Source of the DNA: Akkermansiaceae bacterium
Lineage (GTDB): Bacteria; Verrucomicrobiota; Verrucomicrobiia; Verrucomicrobiales; Akkermansiaceae
DNA: 45,746 nucleotides
Assembly (NCBI GenBank): GCA_025354565.1
Contig: JANXMQ010000253.1
Coordinates: 1 to 45,746 of the forward strand
Direction of reading: 5' to 3'
Position 1 is the stretch's first letter. Every line of letters begins with the position of its first letter. The notes beneath the pieces are model-generated. The model did no database searches. It saw only the letters and a list, made by a program, of their open reading frames with translations, and was not told where the DNA came from. The position numbers were made by a program, and so were the translations under genes. Positions 36,315 through 45,204 of this stretch are shown here, piece by piece.

Positions 36315-36568
36315 TTTGACGGATTGACAAACTCGTCGAAAGGAGTCGTCCCGACTCACGAGCATTGCCGGCCTGCTTCGGTCCGTAGGCTTTTCCGAGC
36401 CGCATGATAGACCGACAGGCTATTTGCTATGATGATGAGATAACCTAATGCAAACTCTACTTCGGCTTTGCTGCTTCTCCGCTCATCTTGAGATACGCAC
36501 TTAATTTGGCTGAGAGGTCTTTATTTGGACCTGAAAAATAGTTGTTGAAGAAGTAATATTTCGTTCAC
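36315..36568. other. intergenic region between convergent marR and fusion gene
   Basis: These 254 bp hold no gene that I can support. A compound hairpin lies at 36332-36362. The remainder is A+T-rich with short repeats of the form TGATGATGAGATAA near 36430, and nothing else recognisable. Confidence 0.45.
36332..36362 (+). terminator. compound hairpin after marR
   Basis: GAGTCG (36343-36348), TCC, CGACTC (36352-36357) forms a perfect inner stem. CTCGT (36332-36336) and ACGAG (36358-36362) extend it outside a small asymmetric bulge. No T-run follows, so it may be a Rho-type or stabilising 3' structure for marR. Confidence 0.4.
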
Positions 36569-39235
36569 TCACGGGCTATCCGTGCTGGGTTCTTTATCGA
36601 GCCAATGACTGAGGAACTTTTTCCACTCATGCTTCCATTTTTCCTCATCATCATTGGCCCGTGCGATCCAGCCGCGGTGGAAGGCGGAGCCAGCGAGGGG
36701 GAGTTTTTTACTGGCGGGGCTGCGGAAAACTAACAGAGCGTCTTGATCGGGCGGGGTGCGGGCTTGGAGTTTGTCCACGAGGTCTGAGAAGCGGGTTTCG
36801 AGAAACTGCGGTCGGTCCGCACCTGCGGGTTGGTGGAGAGAGCGCGGGGTTCCGAATTCAATGACGGGCCTGTCATCGGTGTTGATTGGAAATTTCTCGA
36901 ACAAATCGGCGGCACGGGTGAGATTGCCGCCATAGAAAAGCAGGACGGTCTCGGCGTTGATGGGCAGCATGAGTTCCTGCATGTCGAGGTAGGTGGCACC
37001 TTTGACGGCGACTTGCTTGTCGCGGGTGGCATCGATGTTAGAAGCGGGTAACGGGGTGAGATCGGCATGGCCGACGAGGGCCGCGATTTCCGCCCCGGCC
37101 TGGAAGTTTCCGCGCCACAGGCTGACCTGCGGAAATACGGAAATCATGGTGCGGGCGATGATGCTGAATTCGCGCTCGGACATTTGGTAGAGCGGCAGCC
37201 ATTGGACGAAGACGCCGCCCGGCTTGAGGCGCTCGCGGACGATCTGGAAATGTTCGCGGCTGTAGAGATTGCCGGTGCCCCGGCGGTAGGGCAGGAAGAG
37301 ATCGGCGTTGATCATCGAGTAGCGTTCGCTGTTAGCTAGCAGGTGGTTGCGTCCGTCGCCGATGATGACTTTCGCTCGCGGGTCGTGGAAGAGGCCGTTG
37401 GTGGGATCGGAGCCGCCCGCCTTGCCGGTGAAGTATTTTTTCGATGCGGCGACGACGTTGGGCGAGAGCTCGCTGGCGACCACCTTGGTGACGTTCTTGA
37501 AATCCTCACGGTTCAGGGCCTCGCCGGCGGTGATGCCCGTTCCCATGCCGAGGAAAAACACACTATCGGTGGCGGGGAAGGCGAATAGGGGAATCCTCGC
37601 TTGGAAAATCTGCGGGGCGTAAGCCTCCGTGGAGCCGAGGCTGTAGTTCGAGTTGATCTTGAGGCTGAGGCTTTCGCGGGGATTGCGGACCACGCTGACG
37701 GTGCAATCGCTGCCTTCCCATTTCTCCACCAAGGATTCGGGTTCGCCCGTGGATCCGGCGCTTGCCGGGTCGGGAGGCGTAGAGGGGTCGAGGCCGGTGA
37801 AGAGCAGCAACAGCATGACGCCTGCCGCGATTCTAGCAGGATAGGTGCCCTTATTTCCGCCAGCGGGCGTCAGGATTGCGGCGATCAGATAGATGGCTGA
37901 AACGAGCTGAATCGTGCGCCAGATGCCGAACCACTCCAGGAGCAGGAAACCTGCAGCCAGCGAGCCGAGGATGGCACCGAGCGTGTTGATGGCGGAGAGC
38001 GCACCGATGCTTTTCCCGGCATGGGTGGCGAACCTTTCCTCGCCCTTCATGGGGAAGGGAAACACTGCCCCAAGCGGCAGGCAGGCCGGGGCGATGGCCG
38101 CGAATCCGGTGCCGAAGAGCCGGATAGCGTAGTCGGTGAATGTGAAATCGGTGCTCAGCATCCGCATGTCGCGAGTGAGAGCCATGGAAATCAGCGGAGT
38201 CATGGCCAAGGCGGCGCCGCCGAGTGCAAGCAGCCAGATGAGCACCCGGGGAGCTGGCATCCCGCTGCGGGCAAGGCGCGAGGCGAGCCAAGCGCCGAGT
38301 GAAAGGCAGACAAGGACAACGATGAGGACCGTGGCGAAACTGTAAACGGAGTTCTCATGGACTTGGGCCAGCAGCCGTGTCCAAACCACTTCCAGAGCCA
38401 ACAGATTGAACCCGGAAACGAAGGCAAAGGTCGCGATGAGAGGCCGCGGTATGGGTGACTTAGAATCTGACTTACGCGGAATTTTTGCTCGTTCTACTTC
38501 CAGGGAATTCTCCACGGCATTCTGGAAACGGTTTTGCCGTGACAGGTGAAATGCCAGCAGGGCGGCGGCCACGGAGACCGACATGGCCACCATACAAGTC
38601 ATGTGGAGACCCAAGAACCAGATCAACACGAAGGCCGTGGCGAATGCTCCGCAAGCGGCACCCAGCGTGTTCACCGCATACATCCGCGCCGTGGTGGTGC
38701 CGAACGCATCCCTCGTGCGGATCACGGCCTCTCCCAGCGAGGGCAGCGTCCCGCCCATGAAAAACGCGGCGGGAAAAACCATCAGCAGCGTCCAGACCGT
38801 CTTGAATGTCGTGAGGGCAAGCTCTTTGCCGTCGAGCAATGGATAGACACGCGAGACGATGAGGGGAGCAGTTAGAAGGATGATCCCCGCCACGGCGATC
38901 CCCAGTTCGAGACACGCGTAGGTGCGCAGGGGGGCGGAATGTTTCCGACAGCGCCCGCCCCAATACCAAGCACCCAAGGTCAGCCCGCCGAAAAACACCG
39001 CGAGTGTTAGGGCTGCGGCGTGCGAGGTGTTTCCTAACAGGATACTGGTTTGGCGCATCCAGAGGATCTGGTAGATCAGGCAGGCAAAGCCCGAGAGACC
39101 GGCCATCAGCCAGAACATCGGGCCGGGAGACGCAGGGGCATCCTGTCGGTTAGGCTCTGGCATTTTCGCCGGAGTCGCCACATCGTCCTTACTGGGCTTG
39201 GGGATCGATTTCCTGGAAGGACGTTTGTGCTTCAT
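36569..39235 (-). CDS. polytopic membrane protein fused to a spermidine-synthase-like domain
   Basis: This 888-residue protein has a Lys/Pro-rich start, then about 12 or more helices in two MFS-like blocks (FWLMAGLSGFACLIYQILWMR..., and GFNLLALEVVWTRLL...), each followed by an FPAAFFMGGTLPSLGEA or PLGAVFPFPMKGEE loop. The C-terminal third is a spermidine-synthase fold: FFLGMGTGITAGEAL, VVASELSPNVVAASKKYF, DPRAKVIIGDGRNHLL, YSMINADLFLPYRRGTGNLYSREHF. The usual G-G-G-D-G is GMGTG here and the second Asp of the D-x-x-D-P loop is missing, so polyamine synthesis is doubtful. Such fusions are found in several phyla; their role is unknown. Confidence 0.85.
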   Translation of the reverse strand: MKHKRPSRKSIPKPSKDDVATPAKMPEPNRQDAPASPGPMFWLMAGLSGFACLIYQILWMRQTSILLGNTSHAAALTLAVFFGGLTLGAWYWGGRCRKHSAPLRTYACLELGIAVAGIILLTAPLIVSRVYPLLDGKELALTTFKTVWTLLMVFPAAFFMGGTLPSLGEAVIRTRDAFGTTTARMYAVNTLGAACGAFATAFVLIWFLGLHMTCMVAMSVSVAAALLAFHLSRQNRFQNAVENSLEVERAKIPRKSDSKSPIPRPLIATFAFVSGFNLLALEVVWTRLLAQVHENSVYSFATVLIVVLVCLSLGAWLASRLARSGMPAPRVLIWLLALGGAALAMTPLISMALTRDMRMLSTDFTFTDYAIRLFGTGFAAIAPACLPLGAVFPFPMKGEERFATHAGKSIGALSAINTLGAILGSLAAGFLLLEWFGIWRTIQLVSAIYLIAAILTPAGGNKGTYPARIAAGVMLLLLFTGLDPSTPPDPASAGSTGEPESLVEKWEGSDCTVSVVRNPRESLSLKINSNYSLGSTEAYAPQIFQARIPLFAFPATDSVFFLGMGTGITAGEALNREDFKNVTKVVASELSPNVVAASKKYFTGKAGGSDPTNGLFHDPRAKVIIGDGRNHLLANSERYSMINADLFLPYRRGTGNLYSREHFQIVRERLKPGGVFVQWLPLYQMSEREFSIIARTMISVFPQVSLWRGNFQAGAEIAALVGHADLTPLPASNIDATRDKQVAVKGATYLDMQELMLPINAETVLLFYGGNLTRAADLFEKFPINTDDRPVIEFGTPRSLHQPAGADRPQFLETRFSDLVDKLQARTPPDQDALLVFRSPASKKLPLAGSAFHRGWIARANDDEEKWKHEWKKFLSHWLDKEPSTDSP

Positions 39236-39276
39236 AGGGAATACTCAGCGTTGGCCGTATTCGAATTTCACCTAAC

Positions 39277-39296
39277 ACCATGGTCCGATCCATGGT
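39277..39296. terminator. hairpin between the PDZ-protein gene and the fusion gene
   Basis: ACCATGG (39277-39283), TCCGAT, CCATGGT (39290-39296) is a perfect 7-bp inverted repeat starting inside the PDZ-gene stop codon on the minus strand. It occupies a third of the 60-bp gap and could limit read-through or stabilise the upstream message. Confidence 0.45.
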
Positions 39297-42049
39297 CAGT
39301 TTTCCCTCACATAAACATGATATCCGCAATGCCAGTCCTTGGGAACCGCGGCGGTGGCATCCTCCTCGGTGGTTGGGACGGCGTTGAATCCGCCGCGTTC
39401 GACGATAAGGAAATCAATGCCACCGACTTTTCTAACTTCCATTTTCAGTGCTTGGTCATCGTTGATACCGATGAGCATGTCGCCAGACCAGAAATAGCCG
39501 CTGAATAATCTCGATTTCGCGACCTTGCCGCCATCGAGAATCTGGATCACATCTTTGGGTTTATCAATTTTGATTGGAGTGGCACCATTCGTGCCTTTGA
39601 TGAACGCAGCGATGCGGGTGTCGATTTCCGAGGGCTTCTCTGGCTGTGGGTAAACTGCCCATGCCCAGGTCCCGACGACGGACGGGTTGGGGGTGAATTT
39701 CCCGTTGTAGGAATACATCTCGGAATCCTTGCCGCTGATGTAGGAGGCCAGCGTGGTTTTGGGCATTTGTCGCACGAATTCCTCTCCGCCCGGGGTTTCC
39801 CGTAGGATGTCGCCGATACGGGTGCGGACGACTTTCGCACCGCCGCCCATGACGGCACCGGTGTTAGGTTCCTTCATTACGTTTGGCATGGCTTGGAAAG
39901 TTCCCTTCAGCAAGGTGGACGCAAAAGCCTTCACTTCAGGATTGGCCGTCTTCATCGCATCGGCGATGGCTTTCGAACTCCGGTTAGAAGCGGAGTCCAC
40001 GCGAAAAGAGGCGGATTTTTTCACGATCGCTGGGAGCACCTTTTTGTATTGCGCGGGATCGGTCGCGATTTTGGCGAGGGTGCATACTGCGGCGGTTTGC
40101 AGCCAGATGCATTTGTAATCGAGGAACTGCAGCAGGCGGTCGCGGTGCTTGGCGATCACGTCAGGGTTGGCACGGCTCAGGGCGTCGATGGCATGAAGCG
40201 CGACCCACCACGATTCATCGGGGTTATCGATCATCCTGCCTGCTAGATCGTACATTTCCGGTGTCACCTTGTCAGATGAGATGGGGCTTCCCTTGAACAT
40301 GCCTGTTAGAGCAAGCAGCCCGGCCTGGCGGAGTCGTGCGTCTTCGGACTTGAGGAGTGGCACAATCAGCCCCACCTTGCCGCGTTTGACCACCTGATCC
40401 ATCGCCGAGCTGCGCAGGTCATACTCAGGGTGCGAGATGTATTTGATCAGAGTTTCATCCTTCAGATTCGGATCGTTGAGTTTCGCGAAGACAGCCGACG
40501 AGGAATCCGTTTCGACCGCTTCATTTTTGAGATTCTCCGTGGTGAGAGAGCCACCGGGGATGGGATCGGTGGATTGGAAGATATCGTCAGCAGCATTTCC
40601 CCACGGGCGTGGGATCGGCATGCTCTTGGCCCATTTGCTGCGGGGCGCACCGAAGAGTTGAAGTTGCTTGCGGGGATAGGTGTAGGTCAGGGCGAAAAAG
40701 GTGCCCCAATCCATGTTGTCCTCGCTCGCTGAGCGGTCGTAACGGTCGTCCATGCCCCCGATGCCGATGCTGCCGTCGAAGCGGCGAGAAAGGTCCATCA
40801 CCCAGCGCCGGGTATCGAGGAACGAGCGGTAAGCGGTGGGGCGTTTTTCGCGCATCTGACTGATGGCGGCATGGTGCCAAATTTCCCCCATGCCGCCGCC
40901 GGTGTGGGCAGCGTGGAACCAGTTAGTGGCGTAAAACGCTTTCGTGGCGGAATTGTCACGAGCATGGGCATAGACGGATTTCTCGCCCTCTGGGTCAATC
41001 ATCGCCGCCGCCCCTAGGCCGAAGGCAAGGCTGCTGGTCTTGCCGTTATCGCGGAAACCACCTTCGGGCAAATTGGTGCCGTAGGCGACGTTGCCGTGCC
41101 CGGCGAAGCGGTAGAACTGCGAGAAGGTCTCATCGAACATGTATTTGTCCACCTCCACACCGCACAGTTTCGCCATCAGGAGGAAGCTCATGCAGTTCAC
41201 ACCAGAGGCATGGACTTGGCCGGTGCCTACGGAATAGGTGAAGGCTGCTGGGGCACCACGACCACTCCAACCGCCGTCGAACATGTTCACCCTCAGTTCC
41301 TCAGTCATCTGCTTGATCACCGGCAGCACGCTCGGATCGCCGGTGCGTAGATAATATTCGCAAAGCCCCGGGCCTTTGTAGCCTTTTTCCCAATTCATCC
41401 CGCCGATGGTTTTGATGTCCTTCATCCAGCGCTTCACGACATCGAGATCTTTTTCCTCGCCGGTGGAGAGGAGGAACATCACCGATCCCCACTTGGGCTG
41501 CGCATCTTTCGCGAGCAGGTCGGCGAGGCTCCTAACAATTTTGTCGGATTTCGGGCAATTCACCGGCCATGTCTTGCTGTAAGCGCCCATGACCGGGATG
41601 TTGACCGTGACGTCACCGGCACCTTGGATTTTCAGGACGATTTTCCCATCCTTGGCCTCGGCCTCGGTGACGATGTCGCCGAGGATGATACGCGGATCCA
41701 CTTCCTTGAGCGTCTTGCCGTTGATGCTTTCGATGATCTGGCCTTTCTGCAACTTGCCGGTCGCTTCGGCGGGAGAGCCTTTCTCTACATTGTTGAGCTG
41801 CATGGTCATACCGGGCCGGATCAGATTGATGCCGATCCCGACGGGTCCTAAGTTTCTAACCAGCCATAGTTTCTTGTCGGTGACATCCGGGAAGGGGTTA
41901 AAGGTCGGGGTGGTGGTGGGGGTGTAATAAGCTGGCCCGCTGGCTGCGGCGGCGTTCTTTTTCTGCGCCCAAGCGTTGGGCGCGAGCATCAGCAGGATCG
42001 CGGCGGAGTGGGTGACGGCCTGCGAAAAGTTAAATTTGCCCTGTTTCAT
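39296..42049 (-). CDS. large secreted PDZ-domain protein, DUF6288-like
   Basis: From MKQGKFNFSQAVTHSAAILL (signal peptide ending near NAWAQ) the protein is 917 residues. A PDZ-like domain at about 60-160 includes GPVGIGINLIRPGMTMQLNNVEKGSPAEATGKLQKGQIIESINGK. A long helical toroid-like region follows, rich in G, H and W (MFDGGWSGRGAPAAFTYSVGTGQVHASG, TNWFHAAHTGGGMGEIWHHAAIS), then HEAT-like helices at about 570-740. The C-terminal part is beta-rich. I assign it, without certainty, to DUF6288 of Verrucomicrobia and Planctomycetes. It is exported, probably envelope-associated. Two hairpins lie in its leader. Confidence 0.7.
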   Translation of the reverse strand: MKQGKFNFSQAVTHSAAILLMLAPNAWAQKKNAAAASGPAYYTPTTTPTFNPFPDVTDKKLWLVRNLGPVGIGINLIRPGMTMQLNNVEKGSPAEATGKLQKGQIIESINGKTLKEVDPRIILGDIVTEAEAKDGKIVLKIQGAGDVTVNIPVMGAYSKTWPVNCPKSDKIVRSLADLLAKDAQPKWGSVMFLLSTGEEKDLDVVKRWMKDIKTIGGMNWEKGYKGPGLCEYYLRTGDPSVLPVIKQMTEELRVNMFDGGWSGRGAPAAFTYSVGTGQVHASGVNCMSFLLMAKLCGVEVDKYMFDETFSQFYRFAGHGNVAYGTNLPEGGFRDNGKTSSLAFGLGAAAMIDPEGEKSVYAHARDNSATKAFYATNWFHAAHTGGGMGEIWHHAAISQMREKRPTAYRSFLDTRRWVMDLSRRFDGSIGIGGMDDRYDRSASEDNMDWGTFFALTYTYPRKQLQLFGAPRSKWAKSMPIPRPWGNAADDIFQSTDPIPGGSLTTENLKNEAVETDSSSAVFAKLNDPNLKDETLIKYISHPEYDLRSSAMDQVVKRGKVGLIVPLLKSEDARLRQAGLLALTGMFKGSPISSDKVTPEMYDLAGRMIDNPDESWWVALHAIDALSRANPDVIAKHRDRLLQFLDYKCIWLQTAAVCTLAKIATDPAQYKKVLPAIVKKSASFRVDSASNRSSKAIADAMKTANPEVKAFASTLLKGTFQAMPNVMKEPNTGAVMGGGAKVVRTRIGDILRETPGGEEFVRQMPKTTLASYISGKDSEMYSYNGKFTPNPSVVGTWAWAVYPQPEKPSEIDTRIAAFIKGTNGATPIKIDKPKDVIQILDGGKVAKSRLFSGYFWSGDMLIGINDDQALKMEVRKVGGIDFLIVERGGFNAVPTTEEDATAAVPKDWHCGYHVYVREN

Positions 42050-42076
42050 GTCGTGGCTTTGTTGAGTTGCGGTTTT

Positions 42077-42094
42077 GTTTGCTCCAGAGCAAAC
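42077..42094. promoter_or_regulatory. leader hairpin 1 of the PDZ-protein gene
   Basis: GTTTGCTC, CA, GAGCAAAC is a perfect 8-bp inverted repeat 27 bp before the start on the minus strand. It is either an RNA hairpin or an operator. Confidence 0.5.
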
Positions 42095-42097
42095 AGC

Positions 42098-42121
42098 GTT
42101 CATGGCCGTTCTGGCATGAAC
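42098..42121. promoter_or_regulatory. leader hairpin 2 of the PDZ-protein gene
   Basis: GTTCATG (42098-42104) and CATGAAC (42115-42121) are perfect 7-bp arms, extended by CC/GG after a one-base bulge. It is only 3 bp beyond hairpin 1, making a tandem pair. Confidence 0.5.
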
Positions 42122-42253
42122 CTCTTTCCCGGGTGCGCGGAAACTAGCAACAGCGGCTGGCAAGGGAAGGATAAAGGCGTTCTCAACAAAGACGCCAGCC
42201 CGACGCCAAACGCATCGCCAGCACCGCCGACCGGCCACACTTCCTCGCCGCCT

Positions 42254-43495
42254 TCAGGTGGCCATGGCCAGCCCGGCGATCCGCCCGCCGGTCCATGCCG
42301 CTTGGAAATTAAAGCCGCCGGTGATGCCATCGATATCGAGGCATTCCCCAGCGAAGTACAAACCGGGGACGATGCGGCTTTCCATGCTGCGGCAGTCGAT
42401 CTCATCGAGGCGGACGCCGCCGCAGGTGACGAACTCGTCCTTGTTGGTGGTCTTGCCGTTGACGTGGAATCGGCAGTCGGTGAGCTGGAGGATGAGAGCG
42501 GTTTGCTTGTCCTTCGGAAGCTGGGACCATTGGGTGTCCGGCGGAATCTCGGAGCTTTCCAGAAGCCGCTCCCAGAGTCGGCGCGGGATGCCGGCGGGGA
42601 CTTTGTTTTTAACCAGAGATTTGCCGGATTCCGCACGCTGGGTAGCGAAATTTTCCCGCACTTGTTCGGCTGTCGTTTTCCCGAGCCAGTTGATCGATAT
42701 TTCCACCCGATAGTCCTGCTCCGCAAAGCGCCGTGCTTCCCATGCCGATAGACGCAGAATCGCCGGGCCGCTCAGACCGCGGTGGGTGATGAGCACCGGG
42801 CCGGTCTGCACCGGGCTTTTCGGGAGGGTTTTCACACAGACGTCCTGCACCGCAAGGCCAGCGAGTCCATCGAGGCGTTTGTCAGGAATGTTGAATGCGA
42901 AAAGTGAGGGAACGAGCGGCGCGATCATGTGGCCGAGCGATTCGATGGCGCTGGTGAGAGGTGAAGCCTTGAGTGAGCCCGAGGTGATGCAGACCTTGTC
43001 CGCCCGGATGATTCCACCGTCGCTGAGAAGGACAGAAAAGGAGCCATCGGGATCGGCGCGCAGTTCTTTCACCGCCGTGCCCGTCGTCAATCTCACCTTG
43101 GCATCGCGGGCGGCTTTCAGGAAACAATCAATGATCGTCTGCGAGCTGTCGGTGACGGGAAACATCCTGCCATCGGCTTCGGATTTCAACTCCACGCCGC
43201 GCTCCTCGAACCACGCCACGGTGTCTCGCGGCTGCCAACGGTGGAAGGCCGCGCGTAGTTCGCGTGAGCCGCGCGGGTAGTTTTTCGCCAGCAGGGCGGG
43301 ATCGAAACAAGCATGAGTCACGTTGCAGCGGCCGCCACCGGAAATCTTCACCTTGGCGAGGAAAGTATTGCCCTTTTCAAGCACCGTGACCTCGGCGCAG
43401 GGATCGGCCTCAGCGACCGTGATCGCCGCGAAAAATCCCGCCGCGCCCCCGCCGATCACGACGATTTTCCGGGTGGCTGGGGAAGACGGAGGCAT
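42254..43495 (-). CDS. NAD(P)/FAD-dependent oxidoreductase, BaiN/HI0933 (YhiN) family
   Basis: This 413-residue flavoprotein starts MPPSSPATRKIVVIGGGAAG with the dinucleotide-binding G-G-G-A-A-G, then VTVLEKGNTFLAKVKISGGGRCN, the family signature (K-x-x-x-S-G-G-G-R-C-N). Later segments are VCITSGSLKASPL, LITHRGLSGPAILRLS, FVTCGGVRLDEID and GLYFAGECLDIDGITGGFNFQAAWTGGRIAG. Members are flavoproteins of mostly unknown reaction; BaiN acts in bile-acid 7-dehydroxylation, but that is not implied here. The gene is separate from the PDZ-protein gene by 204 bp. Confidence 0.9.
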   Translation of the reverse strand: MPPSSPATRKIVVIGGGAAGFFAAITVAEADPCAEVTVLEKGNTFLAKVKISGGGRCNVTHACFDPALLAKNYPRGSRELRAAFHRWQPRDTVAWFEERGVELKSEADGRMFPVTDSSQTIIDCFLKAARDAKVRLTTGTAVKELRADPDGSFSVLLSDGGIIRADKVCITSGSLKASPLTSAIESLGHMIAPLVPSLFAFNIPDKRLDGLAGLAVQDVCVKTLPKSPVQTGPVLITHRGLSGPAILRLSAWEARRFAEQDYRVEISINWLGKTTAEQVRENFATQRAESGKSLVKNKVPAGIPRRLWERLLESSEIPPDTQWSQLPKDKQTALILQLTDCRFHVNGKTTNKDEFVTCGGVRLDEIDCRSMESRIVPGLYFAGECLDIDGITGGFNFQAAWTGGRIAGLAMAT

Positions 43496-43813
43496 CTGTT
43501 TGAAATCCTACGAGGGAGACCCTTCAGAGGCCAGACAAGGTTTTGAATCGCCTCCGCAACGGTCTGACGTGAGACGCGCCAGCCACCATGGTAGCAGGGA
43601 ATCCACAAATCTTCATGCGCGGCAGGATAAACCTTGCCATCCCCCGGATTCCCGCTATTGCCTCGCCGCGCACGCTGTTTTCGGCGTCGATGGAGTCAGC
43701 TAATTGGCTCCACCCTTTTCCGGTCTTCATCGATGAGAGATTGTTTGAGGTTACTCCAACCGCTCATCGACACCGCCTGCCGCCCATCCGGGATGAGGCA
43801 GGCAACAAGACAC
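43496..43813. other. divergent region between the flavoprotein and rhlE genes
   Basis: These 318 bp hold no gene I can support. Short frames here (for example 43588-43833) have no family resemblance. The notable element is the hairpin at 43775-43803 just upstream of the helicase start. Confidence 0.45.
43775..43803 (+). promoter_or_regulatory. strong leader hairpin next to the rhlE start
   Basis: GCCTGCC (43775-43781) pairs with GGCAGGC (43797-43803); inside, CATCC (43785-43789) can pair with GGATG (43791-43795). The stem ends 10 bp before the ATG and contains GGATGAGG, the only Shine-Dalgarno-like purine tract there, so it could hide the ribosome site. Confidence 0.6.
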
Positions 43814-45166
43814 ATGACCCCGACCGCATTTGAAGCGCTGCCCTTGGCCGCGCCCCTCCACCGTGTTCTGCGCGAGCTGAACTATCACACCCCATCGCCC
43901 GTCCAAGCACAGGCCATTCCCTTGCTGCTAGCTGGCCGCGACCTTCTCGGTTGCGCCCAGACTGGCACTGGGAAAACCGCTGGATTCGCCCTGCCGATCC
44001 TCCACGCACTGCACGAAAATCCCCGCCAGATCCGGCCGAAAACCTGCCGCACTCTGGTCCTCACGCCCACCCGCGAACTGGCCGGACAGGTCGGCAAAAG
44101 CTTCAGCACTTACGGCGCACACATCCGTTTCAAGCAAACACTCATCTACGGCGGCGTCGGCCAGAATCCCCAGGTTTCCGCCATGCGCGGTGGCGTGGAT
44201 GTACTGGTGGCCACTCCCGGACGCCTGCTCGACCTGATCGAACAACGCGCCGTGGATCTTTCCGCCGTGGAGTTTTTCGTGCTCGATGAAGTGGACCGGA
44301 TGCTCGACATGGGCTTCCTCCGCGACGTGAAACGCATCGTCGCGCTGCTGCCGACGAATCGCCAATCGCTGTTCTTCTCCGCCACCCTCGCGCCAAACAT
44401 CGTCGAGCTGGCGCAAACCATTTTGCGCAACCCCGCCCGCGTTTCCATCACCCCGGAAGTCACCACCGCCGAGCGCATCAACCAACAGGTCTGCTTCGTC
44501 GATCGTGAAAACAAAAAGCCCTTGCTCGAACTCCTCCTCGCCGATCAAGCGAAGGCCGAGGTCGGGAAACTCACCATCGTCTTCAGCCGCACCAAGCACG
44601 GTGCGAACAAGCTCGCAAAAAGTCTCTGCGCCGCCGGTTTCCCCGCCGATGCCATCCACGGCAACAAGTCCCAAGCCCAGCGGGAGAAGGCGCTCGAAAA
44701 ATTCAAAAAAGGCCTCACCCCGGTCCTCGTCGCCACCGACGTCGCTGCCCGTGGGGTCGATGTGAAGGACGTGGGCTTGGTCGTGAATTACGACCTCCCG
44801 AACGAGCCGGAAGCCTACGTCCACCGCATCGGCCGGACGGCCCGCGCCGGGGCAGAAGGCCGGGCCGTATCATTCTGCGCGGAAGACGAGCGCGAGTTCC
44901 TGCGGGAAATTGAAAAAGTCATCAAAATGCCCGTGCCCCGCTGGGACGACCACGCCTGGCACGACGAGGCGCTGGCCGACCGTCACCTCCGCTTGCGCAG
45001 CGGCGGCGGCATGGTCCAAGGCGGCGGCAATCGCGGCGGCGGTCGCCAAGGTGGCGGCGGTGGAAATCGCAGCAAACAAGGTGGCGGCGGCAATGGCGGC
45101 GCAGGTCGGGATTACAGCAACGCCTCGCGTCGCAACAACCGCCGCGGCCCAGCGACGGTGCGGTGA
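43814..45166 (+). CDS. rhlE: DEAD-box RNA helicase, RhlE-like, with Gly-rich tail
   Basis: This 450-residue helicase starts MTPTAFEALPLAAPLHRVL. It has the Q motif (YHTPSPVQAQAIPLLL), Walker A AQTGTGKT, PTRELAGQV, motif II written DEVD in [16 protein letters not shown] (FFSATLAPN), and motif VI HRIGRTARAGAEGRAV. The last 60 or so residues are glycine-rich with R, N and Q (GGGMVQGGGNRGGGRQ...), a likely RNA-contacting disordered tail. RhlE acts in ribosome assembly and RNA decay. The DEVD variant keeps both acidic residues of motif II, so ATPase activity is expected. Confidence 0.93.
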   Translation: MTPTAFEALPLAAPLHRVLRELNYHTPSPVQAQAIPLLLAGRDLLGCAQTGTGKTAGFALPILHALHENPRQIRPKTCRTLVLTPTRELAGQVGKSFSTYGAHIRFKQTLIYGGVGQNPQVSAMRGGVDVLVATPGRLLDLIEQRAVDLSAVEFFVLDEVDRMLDMGFLRDVKRIVALLPTNRQSLFFSATLAPNIVELAQTILRNPARVSITPEVTTAERINQQVCFVDRENKKPLLELLLADQAKAEVGKLTIVFSRTKHGANKLAKSLCAAGFPADAIHGNKSQAQREKALEKFKKGLTPVLVATDVAARGVDVKDVGLVVNYDLPNEPEAYVHRIGRTARAGAEGRAVSFCAEDEREFLREIEKVIKMPVPRWDDHAWHDEALADRHLRLRSGGGMVQGGGNRGGGRQGGGGGNRSKQGGGGNGGAGRDYSNASRRNNRRGPATVR

Positions 45167-45204
45167 TGGGGTATTTGATGCCATGAGGGGAAGTAGCATG
45201 GACC

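Noticed and set aside
36323-36330. TTGACA after marR as a promoter
   Set aside because: No -10-like sequence follows at 16-18 bp and no plus-strand gene starts downstream.
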